Part shown: one piece after another, positions 53,893 to 63,724 of the stretch
How positions within the stretch are numbered: the stretch's first letter is position 1
Layout: each line of letters begins with the position of its first letter
Source of the DNA: CBDCZI01 sp965224495
GTDB taxonomy: Bacteria > Bacteroidota > Bacteroidia > Cytophagales > JAAEPT01
Assembly: GCA_965224495.1 (NCBI GenBank)
Contig: CBDCZI010000029.1
Span: forward strand, 248,001 to 312,000
Length of the DNA: 64,000 nt
Direction: 5' to 3'
The notes under the pieces: model-generated
Databases searched by the model: none
Seen by the model: the letters and a program-made list of their open reading frames with translations, nothing else
Told to the model about the DNA's origin: nothing
Translations under genes and position numbers: made by a program

Positions 53893-56448
53893 ATGTTTAA
53901 CGTTTTCAAGACAATACTGATTTTACCACTTCTTTTTTTGAGCTGTTTCACCTTTGCTCAATCGAACCAATCATTTAATGATTATTTGGAAGGGGATTAC
54001 AAGGCTATTACCGAAAATACCAAAAGCAACGCATTACATTTAGCCTCGGCTTACACTCATTTAGGAGATTATGAAAAAGCTACGGCGCTTTTTGAAAAGG
54101 TCGAAGACAAAAACACGGCGTTATTTTTAAACGAACAAGGTTTTCTTTTCTTAAAAATGTTTTTGTTAGATAAAGCCAAAACTCATTTTGAAAAAGCCTT
54201 GACAAGTAGCAAAGATAAAAAGGACAAAGAAGGACAACGCTTGGCGACAACCAATTTAGCATTGTATCATTTTGCAGTTGGTAATTTTGAATTACAACAT
54301 AGTTTTGCCCAACAAGCACTAACAATTAGCGAACAAATATATGGTGATAAATCTATTGTAACGGCACGTATGTACAATAATATCGCTTTATCCTTTGCTG
54401 GGTTAGATAAAAACAAGGAGAGTTTAACCAATTACAACAAGGCATTAGAAGCTTACCAATCAAAAAAAGCAACTTATATAAACCCGTATATTTGTAGAGC
54501 AAAAATCAATATTTCGTTAGTCAAACTCAAAGAGAAAGCATACAAATCAGCAGAGGAAACGGCTTTAAGTGCACTGAACTACACCAATCAAAACCCGCAT
54601 AATTTAGTTTTTGTATATACTACTTTAGGAGCTATTTATGCCAAACAAAAAGAGTATGTTTTTGCCGAAAATTATTTGTTTGAAGCGTTAAAAATCAACG
54701 AGAAAAAACAAATCAAAGAACGTATAGAAATCTACAACCGTATTGCGGATATTAAACGACTCAAGGGAAAATACAAACAAGCTTTCGCTTATTTAGATAC
54801 CGCAATTACATTAAATAAGTTAGACGCATCAAAAGCTTTAGGTACAGACAACCTTTTGTCAAAAGGAGCTTCTTTAGCTTCTTATTACACACAAGGCGAG
54901 ATTTATTTTGATGAATATTACAAAAAAACATTGCTAATAAAGCACCTCAAATCAGCCGTTTCATCATTTGAAAAGTGTATCACTATTTTAGATGAAGAAC
55001 GAAAAACATTAATCACACAAAAAGACAAAATAAGGTTAGGAGCGATTTCAAAAGGTATTTATGACAAATTAATTAAAAGTTGTTACGACTTGTCAAACAA
55101 TACCTTCAATAAAAAGAAGTACAACCAACAAGTGTTCTTGCATATCCAACAAAGTAAGGCAACAGTACTCAACCAATCATTAAATGAAAATGATGCCCTT
55201 AACTTTAGTGGTATGCCTGAAGAAAAGCTGACAAAGGAAAGAGAGCTAAAAGCCAAACTCTTGTTTTACGAACAACTCTCAGCAACGAACGAAAGTAAAC
55301 TACACACAGAAAAGTTAGCCAAACTCAGGTTGACTTACCATAAATTTATTGCCGATTTAGAGGTAGAACACCCGAAATATTTTAATTTGAAATACCAAAA
55401 AACGACAAGGAAAGCGACTGAAATACAGCAAACTCTAAGTCTAAATAAAGTTTTATGTAGTTATTATTTAAGTGCTGATGCCTCGGTGATTTACATTGCT
55501 TACCTAGACAAAAACAAATTGAAAATCACAGAAAAAAATGTAGGTAAAAATCTATTAAAAGATTTAACTTCAATGCGTAATTTTATTTATTACCGTGTTT
55601 TCAAAGGTTACAATGCTGTTTCTTACAAGCTATACAAACTATTGTTACCGAATGCTAAGTTCCTCAAAAACAAAGCCCTCGTTATTTTTCCAGATGCTCA
55701 GCTCAACACGATTCCTTTTGAAGCTTTAGTTACCAAACGAAGTTCAAAGTACAAAGAATGGGCAGACGAACCTTTTCTTATCAAGACAAACCCAATTAGT
55801 TACGGTATCTCTACTGCACTTTACAGTCCTTACAAGCAACAAGACCTCGTCAGTTACACACTTTGTGCACCTGTCAATTTTGATTACAAAAACACCGCTA
55901 AGTTTTCAAGCTTGCCCTACACTAAAAAAGAGGTTTTAGGGATAAAAAGCATTTTAAAAACAGAAAAAGTCACCTTATATACTAACGAACAAGCGAATAA
56001 GGAAAATATATTGAATTGTAAATCAGACGTGATACATCTAGCAACCCACGGAGTAATTGACCAAGAAAATCCACAATTATCTAAACTTTGTTTAGCACCC
56101 AACAAACAAGGTAATTTCCTTTACAACAATGAAATATATAACTTAAATATTCAATCCAAATTAGTCACTATGTCGGCTTGTGAAACAGGGTTAGGTAAGT
56201 TATCGAAAGGAGAAGGTGTAATCGGTCTGACTCGTGCGTGGATTTATGCAGGAGCGAAAAACTTAGTTGTTTCTTATTGGTCTGTCAACGACCAAGCTAC
56301 AGCTATTTTGATGAGTGATTTTTACCGTAATATCTCAAAGAAAAATTCGTTTACCACCTCTTTACAAACAGCAAAACTAAAACTGTTAAAAGATAAAAAC
56401 ACACAAGCACCTTATTTTTGGGCAGGGTTTGTCCTTATTGGAGAGTAA
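53893..56448 (+). CDS. Exported TPR-CHAT protein
   Basis: An 851-residue protein with a signal peptide (cleavage after FTFAQ, about residue 23), TPR repeats over about 45-330 (AYTHLGDYEKATALFEKVE; NIALSFAGLDKNKESLTNYNKALEAYQ) and a coiled region, then a caspase-like CHAT domain (about 560-851). The catalytic dyad is complete: His719 in HLATHG and Cys763 in MSACETG, followed by GVIGLTRAWIYAGA and SYWSVNDQATA. It should be a cysteine peptidase in the periplasm or at the surface. It has its own flanking terminators, so no partner gene is obvious. Confidence 0.9.
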   Translation: MFNVFKTILILPLLFLSCFTFAQSNQSFNDYLEGDYKAITENTKSNALHLASAYTHLGDYEKATALFEKVEDKNTALFLNEQGFLFLKMFLLDKAKTHFEKALTSSKDKKDKEGQRLATTNLALYHFAVGNFELQHSFAQQALTISEQIYGDKSIVTARMYNNIALSFAGLDKNKESLTNYNKALEAYQSKKATYINPYICRAKINISLVKLKEKAYKSAEETALSALNYTNQNPHNLVFVYTTLGAIYAKQKEYVFAENYLFEALKINEKKQIKERIEIYNRIADIKRLKGKYKQAFAYLDTAITLNKLDASKALGTDNLLSKGASLASYYTQGEIYFDEYYKKTLLIKHLKSAVSSFEKCITILDEERKTLITQKDKIRLGAISKGIYDKLIKSCYDLSNNTFNKKKYNQQVFLHIQQSKATVLNQSLNENDALNFSGMPEEKLTKERELKAKLLFYEQLSATNESKLHTEKLAKLRLTYHKFIADLEVEHPKYFNLKYQKTTRKATEIQQTLSLNKVLCSYYLSADASVIYIAYLDKNKLKITEKNVGKNLLKDLTSMRNFIYYRVFKGYNAVSYKLYKLLLPNAKFLKNKALVIFPDAQLNTIPFEALVTKRSSKYKEWADEPFLIKTNPISYGISTALYSPYKQQDLVSYTLCAPVNFDYKNTAKFSSLPYTKKEVLGIKSILKTEKVTLYTNEQANKENILNCKSDVIHLATHGVIDQENPQLSKLCLAPNKQGNFLYNNEIYNLNIQSKLVTMSACETGLGKLSKGEGVIGLTRAWIYAGAKNLVVSYWSVNDQATAILMSDFYRNISKKNSFTTSLQTAKLKLLKDKNTQAPYFWAGFVLIGE

Positions 56449-56471
56449 ACAAATGAGTAGATAGCTTAACA

Positions 56472-56512
56472 AAAAAATCCCTGCCCGAAATATTCGAGTA
56501 GGGATTTTTCAT
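56472..56512. terminator. Bidirectional terminator
   Basis: AAAAATCCCT and AGGGATTTTT enclose an inner CCGAAATATTCG hairpin. It separates the CHAT gene from the opposing argC. Confidence 0.88.
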
Positions 56513-56529
56513 TATAAAACCAGCTAAAT

Positions 56530-57495
56530 TTAGAACGCTGATGGTTTCAAACGTAAACCTGTTGTTTCGTCCAAACCAAAAATCAAATTTAAGTTTTGTA
56601 CCGCTTGACCAGAAGCACCTTTCACCAAGTTATCAATAATACTGATGATATGAATTTTGTTGCCAAATTTTTGTAAATACACCAAACCATTGTTTGTATT
56701 CACCACCTGTTTCACATTCGGGTTAACCGTAACCACGTGTGTAAAAGGAGCATCTTTATAAAATTCGTTGTATATCGCTTCTATTTCTTTTAATGATTTG
56801 TCCGTAGTTACATACGTCGAAGCAATGATACCACGAGCAAAATCACCTCTAAAAGGAATGAAATTTATATCCTTATCAAAATCATCTTGTAACTGACATA
56901 AACTCTGGTTGATTTCCACCAAATGTTGGTGTTCAAAAGCCTTATAAATAGACATATTGTTATTTCTCCAACTAAAATGTGAAGTTTTTGTTGGCTGTTG
57001 ACCAGCACCAGTCGAACCAGTAATAGCCGTCACGTGTAACTCATCGTGCAACAAACCTGCTTTTGCCAAAGGCAAAACACCCAACTGAATACAAGTAGCA
57101 AAACAACCAGGGTTAGCAATATGTTTCGCTTTCTTAATTGCTTCTTTATTCATTTCTGGAAGACCATAAACAAAATCATTCCCTTCTCTTTCGTGACGGA
57201 AATCAGTACTCAAATCCACGATTTTAACACCATAAAAAGCAGGGTTATTATCCAAAAACTTTTTCGCGTCACCGTGTCCCAAACACATCACCAACGCATC
57301 GATACCAGTATCCAATTTATCAGTAAACACCAAATCAGTATATCCAATCAAATCTTGGTGTACGTGATGAATAGGATTACCCGCATTGCTATTCGAATGC
57401 ACAAACTTTATCGTCACTTCAGGGTGATTGACAAGAATACGTAACAATTCGCCACCTGTATAACCTGCACCACCAACTATTCCTATATTAATCAT
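56530..57495 (-). CDS. argC: N-acetyl-gamma-glutamyl-phosphate reductase
   Basis: A 321-residue NADP-dependent enzyme of arginine synthesis. The N-terminal nucleotide site is IGIVGGAGYTGGELLRIL, and the active-site Cys lies in ANPGCFATCIQLGVLPL. The start at 57495 puts the Rossmann strand at residue 2; an ATG at 57552 would add 19 unconserved residues. It follows argG in one operon. Confidence 0.94.
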   Translation of the reverse strand: MINIGIVGGAGYTGGELLRILVNHPEVTIKFVHSNSNAGNPIHHVHQDLIGYTDLVFTDKLDTGIDALVMCLGHGDAKKFLDNNPAFYGVKIVDLSTDFRHEREGNDFVYGLPEMNKEAIKKAKHIANPGCFATCIQLGVLPLAKAGLLHDELHVTAITGSTGAGQQPTKTSHFSWRNNNMSIYKAFEHQHLVEINQSLCQLQDDFDKDINFIPFRGDFARGIIASTYVTTDKSLKEIEAIYNEFYKDAPFTHVVTVNPNVKQVVNTNNGLVYLQKFGNKIHIISIIDNLVKGASGQAVQNLNLIFGLDETTGLRLKPSAF

Positions 57496-57555
57496 CTTAT
57501 TCGTCTCTAATTTCTCCCTGTTCTTAACGAACGTATTGATAGAACTATTCAAATT

Positions 57556-58743
57556 TTATTTATTTACCTGCAAATAAATACTTGTTTGGTTACCAAATAT
57601 TTTAGAAAAACCTTTCACATCGTCACCAGACCACGAATTATTCATTTCTCCATAACTACCAAACTCATCAGACATCAAGTCATATTTTGAAGTTACACCG
57701 ATAACATAAAAACGGTAAGGAGCTAATTGCACCTTTACAGTCCCTGTTACTTTTTCTTGTGTCGATTCCAAATACTTTTCTAAATCACGCATTCCAGCCT
57801 CTAAAAACTGTCCTTCGTGTACCATAGAACCATATTGACTCGCTAAAGGTTCTTTTGTGTTTAGTTGCACTTTGGTCAACGTATGTTTTTCTAACGCGTG
57901 GTGTGCTTTCACCAAAATCACAGGAGCTGCTGCTTCAAAACCAACACGCCCTTTTATTCCTATAATCGTATCACCAACGTGGATATCTCTCCCCACACCA
58001 AATGGTGATGCAATCGCCTCAATTTTTTGGATTGCTTGTACAGGATTAGTGAATTTTTCACCATTTACAGCCACTGGCTCTCCTTTTACAAACTCAATTT
58101 TCAATGTTTCTTCCTTTGTTTTTGTCACCTTTGTAGGCCAAGCTTCTTCTGGTAAATATTGGTCAGAAGTCAATGTTTCAGCACCACCAACCGAAGTTCC
58201 CCAAAGTCCTTTGTTGATAGAATACTTACTTTTCGCCCATTCTCTTTCTACTCCTTTACTAATCAAATATTCAATTTCGTCTTCACGAGAAAGTTTATTA
58301 TCACGAATAGGAGTAATGATTTTGATAGTAGGGCACATAATATGAAAAGTCATATCAAAACGCACTTGGTCGTTTCCTGCACCAGTCGAACCGTGAGCGA
58401 TATATTCTGCACCGATTTTCTTTGCGTAAGAAGCTATCGCAATTGCTTGAAAAACACGCTCAGCACTTACAGACAACGGGTACGTATTGTTTTTTAACAC
58501 ATTCCCTGCTATTAAATACTTCACACATCTTGAATAAAAAATATCCGTTTCATCAAGTGTTGCGTGTTCTGTAACACCCAATTCTAATGCTTTTTCACGA
58601 ATATCTACCAATTCTTCTTCCGAAAAACCACCCGTGTTTACGATTGCCGAATGCACCTCTAAACCAAGGTCATCTGTCAAATGTTTCACACAATAAGTGG
58701 TGTCTAAACCTCCCGAAAATGCAAGTACTACTTTTTTATTCAT
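57556..58743 (-). CDS. argG: Argininosuccinate synthase
   Basis: A 395-residue ATP-pyrophosphatase-type ligase: PP-loop LAFSGGLDTTYC near the start, GSTGAGNDQVRFD and the C-terminal SYGEMNN. It joins citrulline and aspartate. argG-argC lie 60 bases apart on the minus strand; the other arg genes are outside the window. Confidence 0.94.
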   Translation of the reverse strand: MNKKVVLAFSGGLDTTYCVKHLTDDLGLEVHSAIVNTGGFSEEELVDIREKALELGVTEHATLDETDIFYSRCVKYLIAGNVLKNNTYPLSVSAERVFQAIAIASYAKKIGAEYIAHGSTGAGNDQVRFDMTFHIMCPTIKIITPIRDNKLSREDEIEYLISKGVEREWAKSKYSINKGLWGTSVGGAETLTSDQYLPEEAWPTKVTKTKEETLKIEFVKGEPVAVNGEKFTNPVQAIQKIEAIASPFGVGRDIHVGDTIIGIKGRVGFEAAAPVILVKAHHALEKHTLTKVQLNTKEPLASQYGSMVHEGQFLEAGMRDLEKYLESTQEKVTGTVKVQLAPYRFYVIGVTSKYDLMSDEFGSYGEMNNSWSGDDVKGFSKIFGNQTSIYLQVNK

Positions 58744-59111
58744 ATCATTAGAAGGTCAAAAACCTATTTATAAATACCTTAATATATTGACTACGAGACT
58801 TTAATTGCTAAAAAAAACAATTCTTAAGAAACGAAGACGCAAGTTACAAATTGTAGCGTTAAAATGCGATGAAAAAGAGGTGCAATTTTATACTGAGCTC
58901 TTTGTCTGAATGAAATTGTCACTTATCTACGCTATAAGGCGTGAAATATTTGGCAGATTAAATCTTGAATATTTAAACTATCAGAGAAAATATAGCTAGG
59001 CTTAGCGGGGTTTTAAAACATATCTATATTTATCTTTAGATAAAAAATAAGATGAAACACGAGAAATGAAAGGCTATATTTCTTATATTAGCTATTTAGA
59101 AAGAATAAACC
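58744..59111. other. Divergent intergenic region argG / secreted protein
   Basis: A 368-base AT-rich gap between divergent genes. A TATCTTTA box (59031-59038) is a near match to TAnnTTTG for the plus strand, with a weak TTT 20 bases upstream. No gene, ARG-box palindrome or RNA structure could be established. Confidence 0.45.
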
Positions 59112-59747
59112 ATGAAAAATACTTTTATATATTCGTTGTTGTTGTTACTGTTGACTAATGTTTTGGCACAGACAAAAGCTACTACAGAGGAAGGTAAGGA
59201 GGTTATGTTGTACGCCAACGGAACTTGGCGGTATGAGCATGAGAAAAGCAATCCTGATATTGTTATTCCTATGAATTCGGGACATTTTGGTAAGGATGAA
59301 AAATCATCTTTTTTATTAAAAAGTGCGAAGCTAAAGTACGGTTTTTGGATAAATCCTAAAGATTGGTCTTTTAAACGAGGGAATAAAAACAGCGATTCCG
59401 AATATGATCTGAAGTTGAAAGGAGGGGATTTACATGCTAAGATATTAACTGAAAATGTGGAGATTTCGATAACGAAATTAAGAAATATAGTTATCGAAAA
59501 TGCCATTTTTATTTCTCCGAACACAACAATAGTCAAAGAAGAGTACCGCATGGTAAATGGAATAAAAGTATTACACTTACAAATGAACAGTACGGTGGAG
59601 GGTGTTAAATTTGCTTATTTCGGGTATTATTACTCTAGTCCAACAGGTACGGTACAGTTTATAGCTTACACTTCACATAAGCTATCAAATCATTACAAAG
59701 AAGATTGTCAGCTTTTATTGAACGGGTTGATGGTTATGAATAAATAA
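59112..59747 (+). CDS. Exported hypothetical protein
   Basis: A 211-residue protein with a signal peptide (cleavage after TNVLAQ). Directly after it comes EEGKEVMLYANGTWRYE, a short motif often seen at the start of secreted Bacteroidetes proteins of unknown function. The remainder looks like a two-layer beta/alpha fold. No function is recognised. Confidence 0.75.
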   Translation: MKNTFIYSLLLLLLTNVLAQTKATTEEGKEVMLYANGTWRYEHEKSNPDIVIPMNSGHFGKDEKSSFLLKSAKLKYGFWINPKDWSFKRGNKNSDSEYDLKLKGGDLHAKILTENVEISITKLRNIVIENAIFISPNTTIVKEEYRMVNGIKVLHLQMNSTVEGVKFAYFGYYYSSPTGTVQFIAYTSHKLSNHYKEDCQLLLNGLMVMNK

Positions 59748-59767
59748 TAGATAGGTGTATTTACTCT

Positions 59768-60730
59768 ATGAATTGGAGAACAGAAATAGGGAAAATTGAA
59801 ATGCCTTTTAATATCAATCACCAAAGCAAGTTATTTTCGTTAGGCTCTTGTTTTTCGAATGCGATGGGGAAACGTTTTTTAGAAGCTAAGTTCTCTACCG
59901 TTGTTAACCCTTTTGGTGTTCTGTTTAACCCGTTGTCAATTGCTAGGCTGTTTGAAAAAGAAGATTTCCATACGTTACATTTTGTAAAAGTAAATGAGGT
60001 CTTTCACCATTTAGATGTGCACTCGTCTTTACATTCGGAGTTTAAGAGCGAGTTAATAGATGCGTTACAGACAACTAAAAAAGACTTTAATCAACAGCTA
60101 ATAAGTAGTGACGTGGTTTTTATTACTTTTGGGACAGCTTATGTTTATGAATTTTTAGAAACAAAAAAAGTGATTGCGAATTGCCATAAATTACCCGCGA
60201 ATAAATTTTCTAAACGCTTATTAAAAGTGAAGGAAATTGTAGCGTCCTTTGAACAAATTGCAGTACGCTACCCCGAAAAACAATTTGTTTTTACTGTTTC
60301 ACCTGTTCGTCATACTAAAGAGGGGTTAAGTGAAAATATGTTGAGTAAATCTATCTTACGTGTAGCTTGTGGTGAATTATCAGAAATAAAAAATGCACAT
60401 TATTTCCCTTCTTATGAAATGGTATTAGACGATTTACGAGATTATAGATTTTATACCGATGACTTAATTCATGTCAACAAGCAAGGGGAAGAGTATATTT
60501 GGGAACAAGTAAAAAAAACGTTTTTTGATAAACAAACGATTAATCTATTAGAGGGAATTGAAAAAGTGAAAAATAAAATTCATCACCGACCATTTAACCC
60601 GAACACAGAAGCGCATCAAGTATTTTTGAGTAAGACCATAAAGGAGGTCGAAGAACTCAATAAGAAATTAAATTTTGAAGAAGAACTTAAAGCCTTACAA
60701 ATACAAGTAGAAAGACCAAACAAGAAATAA
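59768..60730 (+). CDS. GSCFA domain protein
   Basis: A 320-residue soluble protein with the name-giving motif LGSCFSNAMG (about 27-36) and YFPSYEMVLDDLRDYRFY and DLIHVNKQGEEYIWE, resembling an SGNH-like hydrolase with Ser in GSCF and the terminal Asp-x-x-His. GSCFA proteins are uncharacterised. It is 20 bases downstream of the exported protein. Confidence 0.88.
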   Translation: MNWRTEIGKIEMPFNINHQSKLFSLGSCFSNAMGKRFLEAKFSTVVNPFGVLFNPLSIARLFEKEDFHTLHFVKVNEVFHHLDVHSSLHSEFKSELIDALQTTKKDFNQQLISSDVVFITFGTAYVYEFLETKKVIANCHKLPANKFSKRLLKVKEIVASFEQIAVRYPEKQFVFTVSPVRHTKEGLSENMLSKSILRVACGELSEIKNAHYFPSYEMVLDDLRDYRFYTDDLIHVNKQGEEYIWEQVKKTFFDKQTINLLEGIEKVKNKIHHRPFNPNTEAHQVFLSKTIKEVEELNKKLNFEEELKALQIQVERPNKK

Positions 60731-60741
60731 AAAAGGGGGCA

Positions 60742-61305
60742 CTATTTTTTATTTAATTGGTTCATAGTCATTTGTAAACCTATTGTAGCGTAGGCATGAA
60801 TATAATCAACCGAGTTGTTGAGGATAAAAGGAATGACTTCATTTTCTTTAGGTGTAAATTCTCCTAAAACAAAATCCACTTGCTGTCCTTTTGAAAACTC
60901 ATCCCCAATACCAATTTTTAGGCGTGCATATTTTTGCCCACCAATCAGTTCTTCAATACTTTTTAAGCCATTGTGCCCAGCACTTGATCCTTTTCCTTTT
61001 AAACGGAGTTTGTCGAAGGGTAAAGCCAAGTCATCAACTAAGATAAGTACGTTTTCCAAGGGTATCTTTAGCTCGTTCATCCAATAACGAACAGCCTTAC
61101 CACTAAGGTTCATAAAAGTAGTTGGTCGGATAAGATGGATTTGCCTACCTTTAAATTTATATTCTGTTTTGAAAGCAAGGCGTTCTTGTTTCCAATCCAG
61201 TTTTTTTTCTTTGGCAAGATGCTCTAACACCATAAAACCAATGTTGTGGCGTGTAGATTTGTATTCTGGGCCGATATTCCCCAATCCAACGATTAAGTAT
61301 TTCAT
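60742..61305 (-). CDS. pth: Peptidyl-tRNA hydrolase
   Basis: A 187-residue enzyme: LIVGLGNIGPEYKSTRHNIGF (two overlapping motif parts) with catalytic His20, TTFMNLSGKAV, LVDDLALPFDKLRLK and GSSAGHNGLKSI. It recycles peptidyl-tRNA. It follows rplY and the tRNA gene. Confidence 0.95.
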   Translation of the reverse strand: MKYLIVGLGNIGPEYKSTRHNIGFMVLEHLAKEKKLDWKQERLAFKTEYKFKGRQIHLIRPTTFMNLSGKAVRYWMNELKIPLENVLILVDDLALPFDKLRLKGKGSSAGHNGLKSIEELIGGQKYARLKIGIGDEFSKGQQVDFVLGEFTPKENEVIPFILNNSVDYIHAYATIGLQMTMNQLNKK

Positions 61306-61311
61306 ATTAGG

Positions 61312-61346
61312 TCAAAAAAAATCCTCTCTAAACAAATAGAGAGGAT
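61312..61346 (-). terminator. Terminator between rplY and pth
   Basis: Stem ATCCTCTCTA / TAGAGAGGAT (61321-61343) with a 6- to 7-base loop and a T run on the minus strand. Read-through would be needed for pth unless it has its own promoter. Confidence 0.88.
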
Positions 61347-61368
61347 TTGGTATTTATAAAGTTGTGAA

Positions 61369-61998
61369 TTATGCTTCAGCTCCTTCTTCAGTAGCTTCTT
61401 CTCCTTCAGTAGCTTCTTCTCCTTCTTCTCCTTCAGCTCCTTCGGCTTTAAGCGCTCTTGGAACAATGATAGAAACGATAGATACAGTTTGGTTTGTAAG
61501 AATCTCGTATTTATCGTTAACAGCGATTTCTGAAACTTTTAATGATTGACCTAATTCTAATGAAGAAATATCAACCTCAACAAATTCAGGTAAGTTAGCA
61601 GGAAGAGCAGTAACTCTTAATGTTTTGTTTTTGATGTAAATCTGACCACCAATTGCAGCTCCTGGAGCAACACCTGTAAGTTTAACAGGGATGTTTAAAG
61701 TAACTAGTTTGTCGTCAAAAATCTCTAAGAAATCAACGTGAAGAATCATTTCTGATACTGGGTGAAATTGAGCGTCTTTAAGAACACATGTTTTTTCAAC
61801 ACCTTCTACATTTACTTTAACGATATATACATTGGGTGTATATAACAAATCTCTAAATAAGTATGCAGGAGAATGGAAGTGAATGTTATCACCACCACCA
61901 TAAACTACACATGGGACATTACCATCAGCACGAAGTAATTTAGAACTTTTAGTTCCAACATCTTCTCTCTTGAAGCCTACTATTTCTGTCGTTTTCAT
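61369..61998 (-). CDS. rplY: 50S ribosomal protein L25/general stress protein Ctc
   Basis: A 209-residue long-form L25: the 5S-rRNA-binding domain (about 1-95; KLLRADGNVPCVVYGG), then the TL5 C-terminal domain, and a very acidic tail of about 25 residues made of Gly, Glu, Ala and Thr. The start at 61998 is right after the tRNA gene; frames going further upstream run into the tRNA. Confidence 0.94.
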   Translation of the reverse strand: MKTTEIVGFKREDVGTKSSKLLRADGNVPCVVYGGGDNIHFHSPAYLFRDLLYTPNVYIVKVNVEGVEKTCVLKDAQFHPVSEMILHVDFLEIFDDKLVTLNIPVKLTGVAPGAAIGGQIYIKNKTLRVTALPANLPEFVEVDISSLELGQSLKVSEIAVNDKYEILTNQTVSIVSIIVPRALKAEGAEGEEGEEATEGEEATEEGAEA

Positions 61999-62058
61999 AT
62001 TATATGTATTTAATTTATTACTAAATAAAAAAGGAGAGCAGTAACGCTCTCCTTTTGA

Positions 62059-62133
62059 GTTGCCCGACCAGGGCTCGAACCTGGACTCTTCTGTACCAAA
62101 AACAGACGTGTTGCCAGTTACACCATCAGGCAA
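62059..62133 (-). tRNA. tRNA-Gln (anticodon TTG)
   Basis: A 75-nt cloverleaf on the minus strand. Acceptor stem TTGCCTG / CGGGCAA, anticodon arm TCTGT-TTTTGGT-ACAGA giving TTG, T arm with GGTTCGAGCC. The CCA is not encoded. Confidence 0.93.
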
Positions 62134-62179
62134 TCTCTTGTTTTTTTGTTTCCCTTGGCAGGATTCTGCTTTGGGATTA

Positions 62180-62210
62180 CAAAGGTAAGTAAAGTATGTT
62201 CAAATGCAAA
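62180..62210 (-). promoter_or_regulatory. Promoter of the tRNA-Gln/rplY unit
   Basis: TTTG (62210-62207), 19 bases, TACCTTTG (62187-62180) on the minus strand: a perfect copy of the Bacteroidetes consensus TTTG-N19-TAnnTTTG. It lies 47 bases upstream of the tRNA. Confidence 0.85.
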
Positions 62211-62303
62211 CACTATCTATCTTTTTTGCTACAAAAAGTGGTGCACTTTATTCGGCTATCCTTTTAAAAACTTATATTTAGTTCATAACCAAATACTAAA
62301 GTT

Positions 62304-63215
62304 TTGAGAAATATATCTACGGTACTGTTTTTTTTATTTAGCACGCTCGTTTTTTCACAACAAAGCATCGATTTATTGACCCTCTCTGGGAGGTTTGGTT
62401 TACCGTCTACTTATGAGGGTAATGTGAAGGGGAGGGCAGTAGAAACAGGTGGTTTGGTGAATTTACGAATTCCTATAGTATTAGATAGCTCAAATATTTG
62501 GTATTCAAAATTAACTTATTTGAATAATTCGGTAGTTTCTAGCCGAACGTTTAATGATACTGTTGCTAACCCGATAATCGTTCATGGGTTTATCTTACAG
62601 ACGGGTTGGGTAAAAAAACTAAGCAAGCAAAGGTCTGTGCAATTGATGTTTGTTCCTCGATTGATGGGAGATATGAAAAATGTAAATGTTAAAAATTTGC
62701 AATTTGGAGCTGTAGCTCTTTATGAAAAACGCTTTAATAAAAAACTGAAACTAAAATTTGGAGCAATGTATAACCAAGAAATATCGGGTGCTTTTGCTAT
62801 TCCTTTGGTCGATGTAGATTGGCAAATTTCGGGTAAGTGGAGTCTGAGTGGTTTAGTACCTATTTTCTCAAAAATAAAATATACGTTTTCGGAAAAAACA
62901 AGTTCGGGACTTGGGCATTTTGCATTAATTACCTCTTATCGATTAGGGGATGAAAATTACCGCAACGAATACATTGAACGAACAAGTATTGATGCCTTTG
63001 CCTTTGTACGACAACGTATAAAGGGGAATATTCATATCGAAGGACGGGTGGGGTATGCTTTGGGGCGTATTTATGATCAATATGCAGAAGGGGAGACGGT
63101 AGATTTTAGATTTAGTCTATTTACTTGGGGGAATAACCGAGTAATTAAGAACCATAGCTTTGAAGATGGCGCTTTTGTTAACCTTCGTTTGATTTATAAC
63201 CTACCGATAAATTGA
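62304..63215 (+). CDS. DUF6268-like outer-membrane protein
   Basis: A 303-residue protein with a signal peptide (cleavage after LVFSQ) starting at a TTG; no ATG is available in frame upstream. The rest has the pattern of an outer-membrane barrel with alternating hydrophobic residues (LQFGAVALYEKRFNKKLKLK; WSLSGLVPIFSKIKYTF) and the final strand FVNLRLIYNLPIN. It resembles DUF6268 proteins. Function unknown. Confidence 0.72.
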   Translation: MRNISTVLFFLFSTLVFSQQSIDLLTLSGRFGLPSTYEGNVKGRAVETGGLVNLRIPIVLDSSNIWYSKLTYLNNSVVSSRTFNDTVANPIIVHGFILQTGWVKKLSKQRSVQLMFVPRLMGDMKNVNVKNLQFGAVALYEKRFNKKLKLKFGAMYNQEISGAFAIPLVDVDWQISGKWSLSGLVPIFSKIKYTFSEKTSSGLGHFALITSYRLGDENYRNEYIERTSIDAFAFVRQRIKGNIHIEGRVGYALGRIYDQYAEGETVDFRFSLFTWGNNRVIKNHSFEDGAFVNLRLIYNLPIN

Positions 63216-63278
63216 TGTTTAAACAACTTTTTTTGTTGAGTATACGTACGCTAAGTAATTAACCAATAATAGGTTGCT

Positions 63279-63698
63279 ATGTACGAAGTGAAAAAAACAG
63301 CATATGGTATTTATTTCAAATTTGATGAAGAGGCTACTTTTGAAGAAAGGGCTCGCTCTTTTCGTGATGCTCTTTTTATTTTACCTCAAATAGGTCCTGT
63401 GTTCTCTGTTTACACTGATTTACGCGGTCATCGGTTGATTCCAAAAGAGGCCTTGGTTTTGATTACTCAAGGGGCTTTGATTTACAGAAAAAAAGGAATG
63501 ATTCGTTCTGTAGTTATTGTTGATTCTGCTTTGGTGGTTAAGCAACTTAGGCGTTATGCCCAACGTTCGGGAGCGTGTGCGTGGGAGCGGTATATTTATA
63601 CGTCTGAAACTGATAACTGGGAACAAGCAGCTCAAGATTGGTTGGTTAGTGGTGTAGAACCTTTTGAGGATTGTGGCTGTATGAGAAAGCAAGCTTGA
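63279..63698 (+). CDS. Small soluble hypothetical protein
   Basis: A 139-residue protein with alternating strands and helices (GIYFKFDEEATFEERARSF; VYTDLRGHRLIP; MIRSVVIVDSALVVKQL), similar in layout to STAS-like or SpoIIAA-like domains. Cys are near the end in FEDCGCMRK. No clear family. Confidence 0.7.
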   Translation: MYEVKKTAYGIYFKFDEEATFEERARSFRDALFILPQIGPVFSVYTDLRGHRLIPKEALVLITQGALIYRKKGMIRSVVIVDSALVVKQLRRYAQRSGACAWERYIYTSETDNWEQAAQDWLVSGVEPFEDCGCMRKQA

Positions 63699-63724
63699 AC
63701 TTCGGGAGTAGAAAGAACTTAGAC

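Noticed and set aside
61369..62133. An N-terminally extended L25 reaching to 62133
   Set aside because: The additional 45 codons are translation of the tRNA-Gln gene; the L25 family starts at MKTTEIVGFKR (61998).
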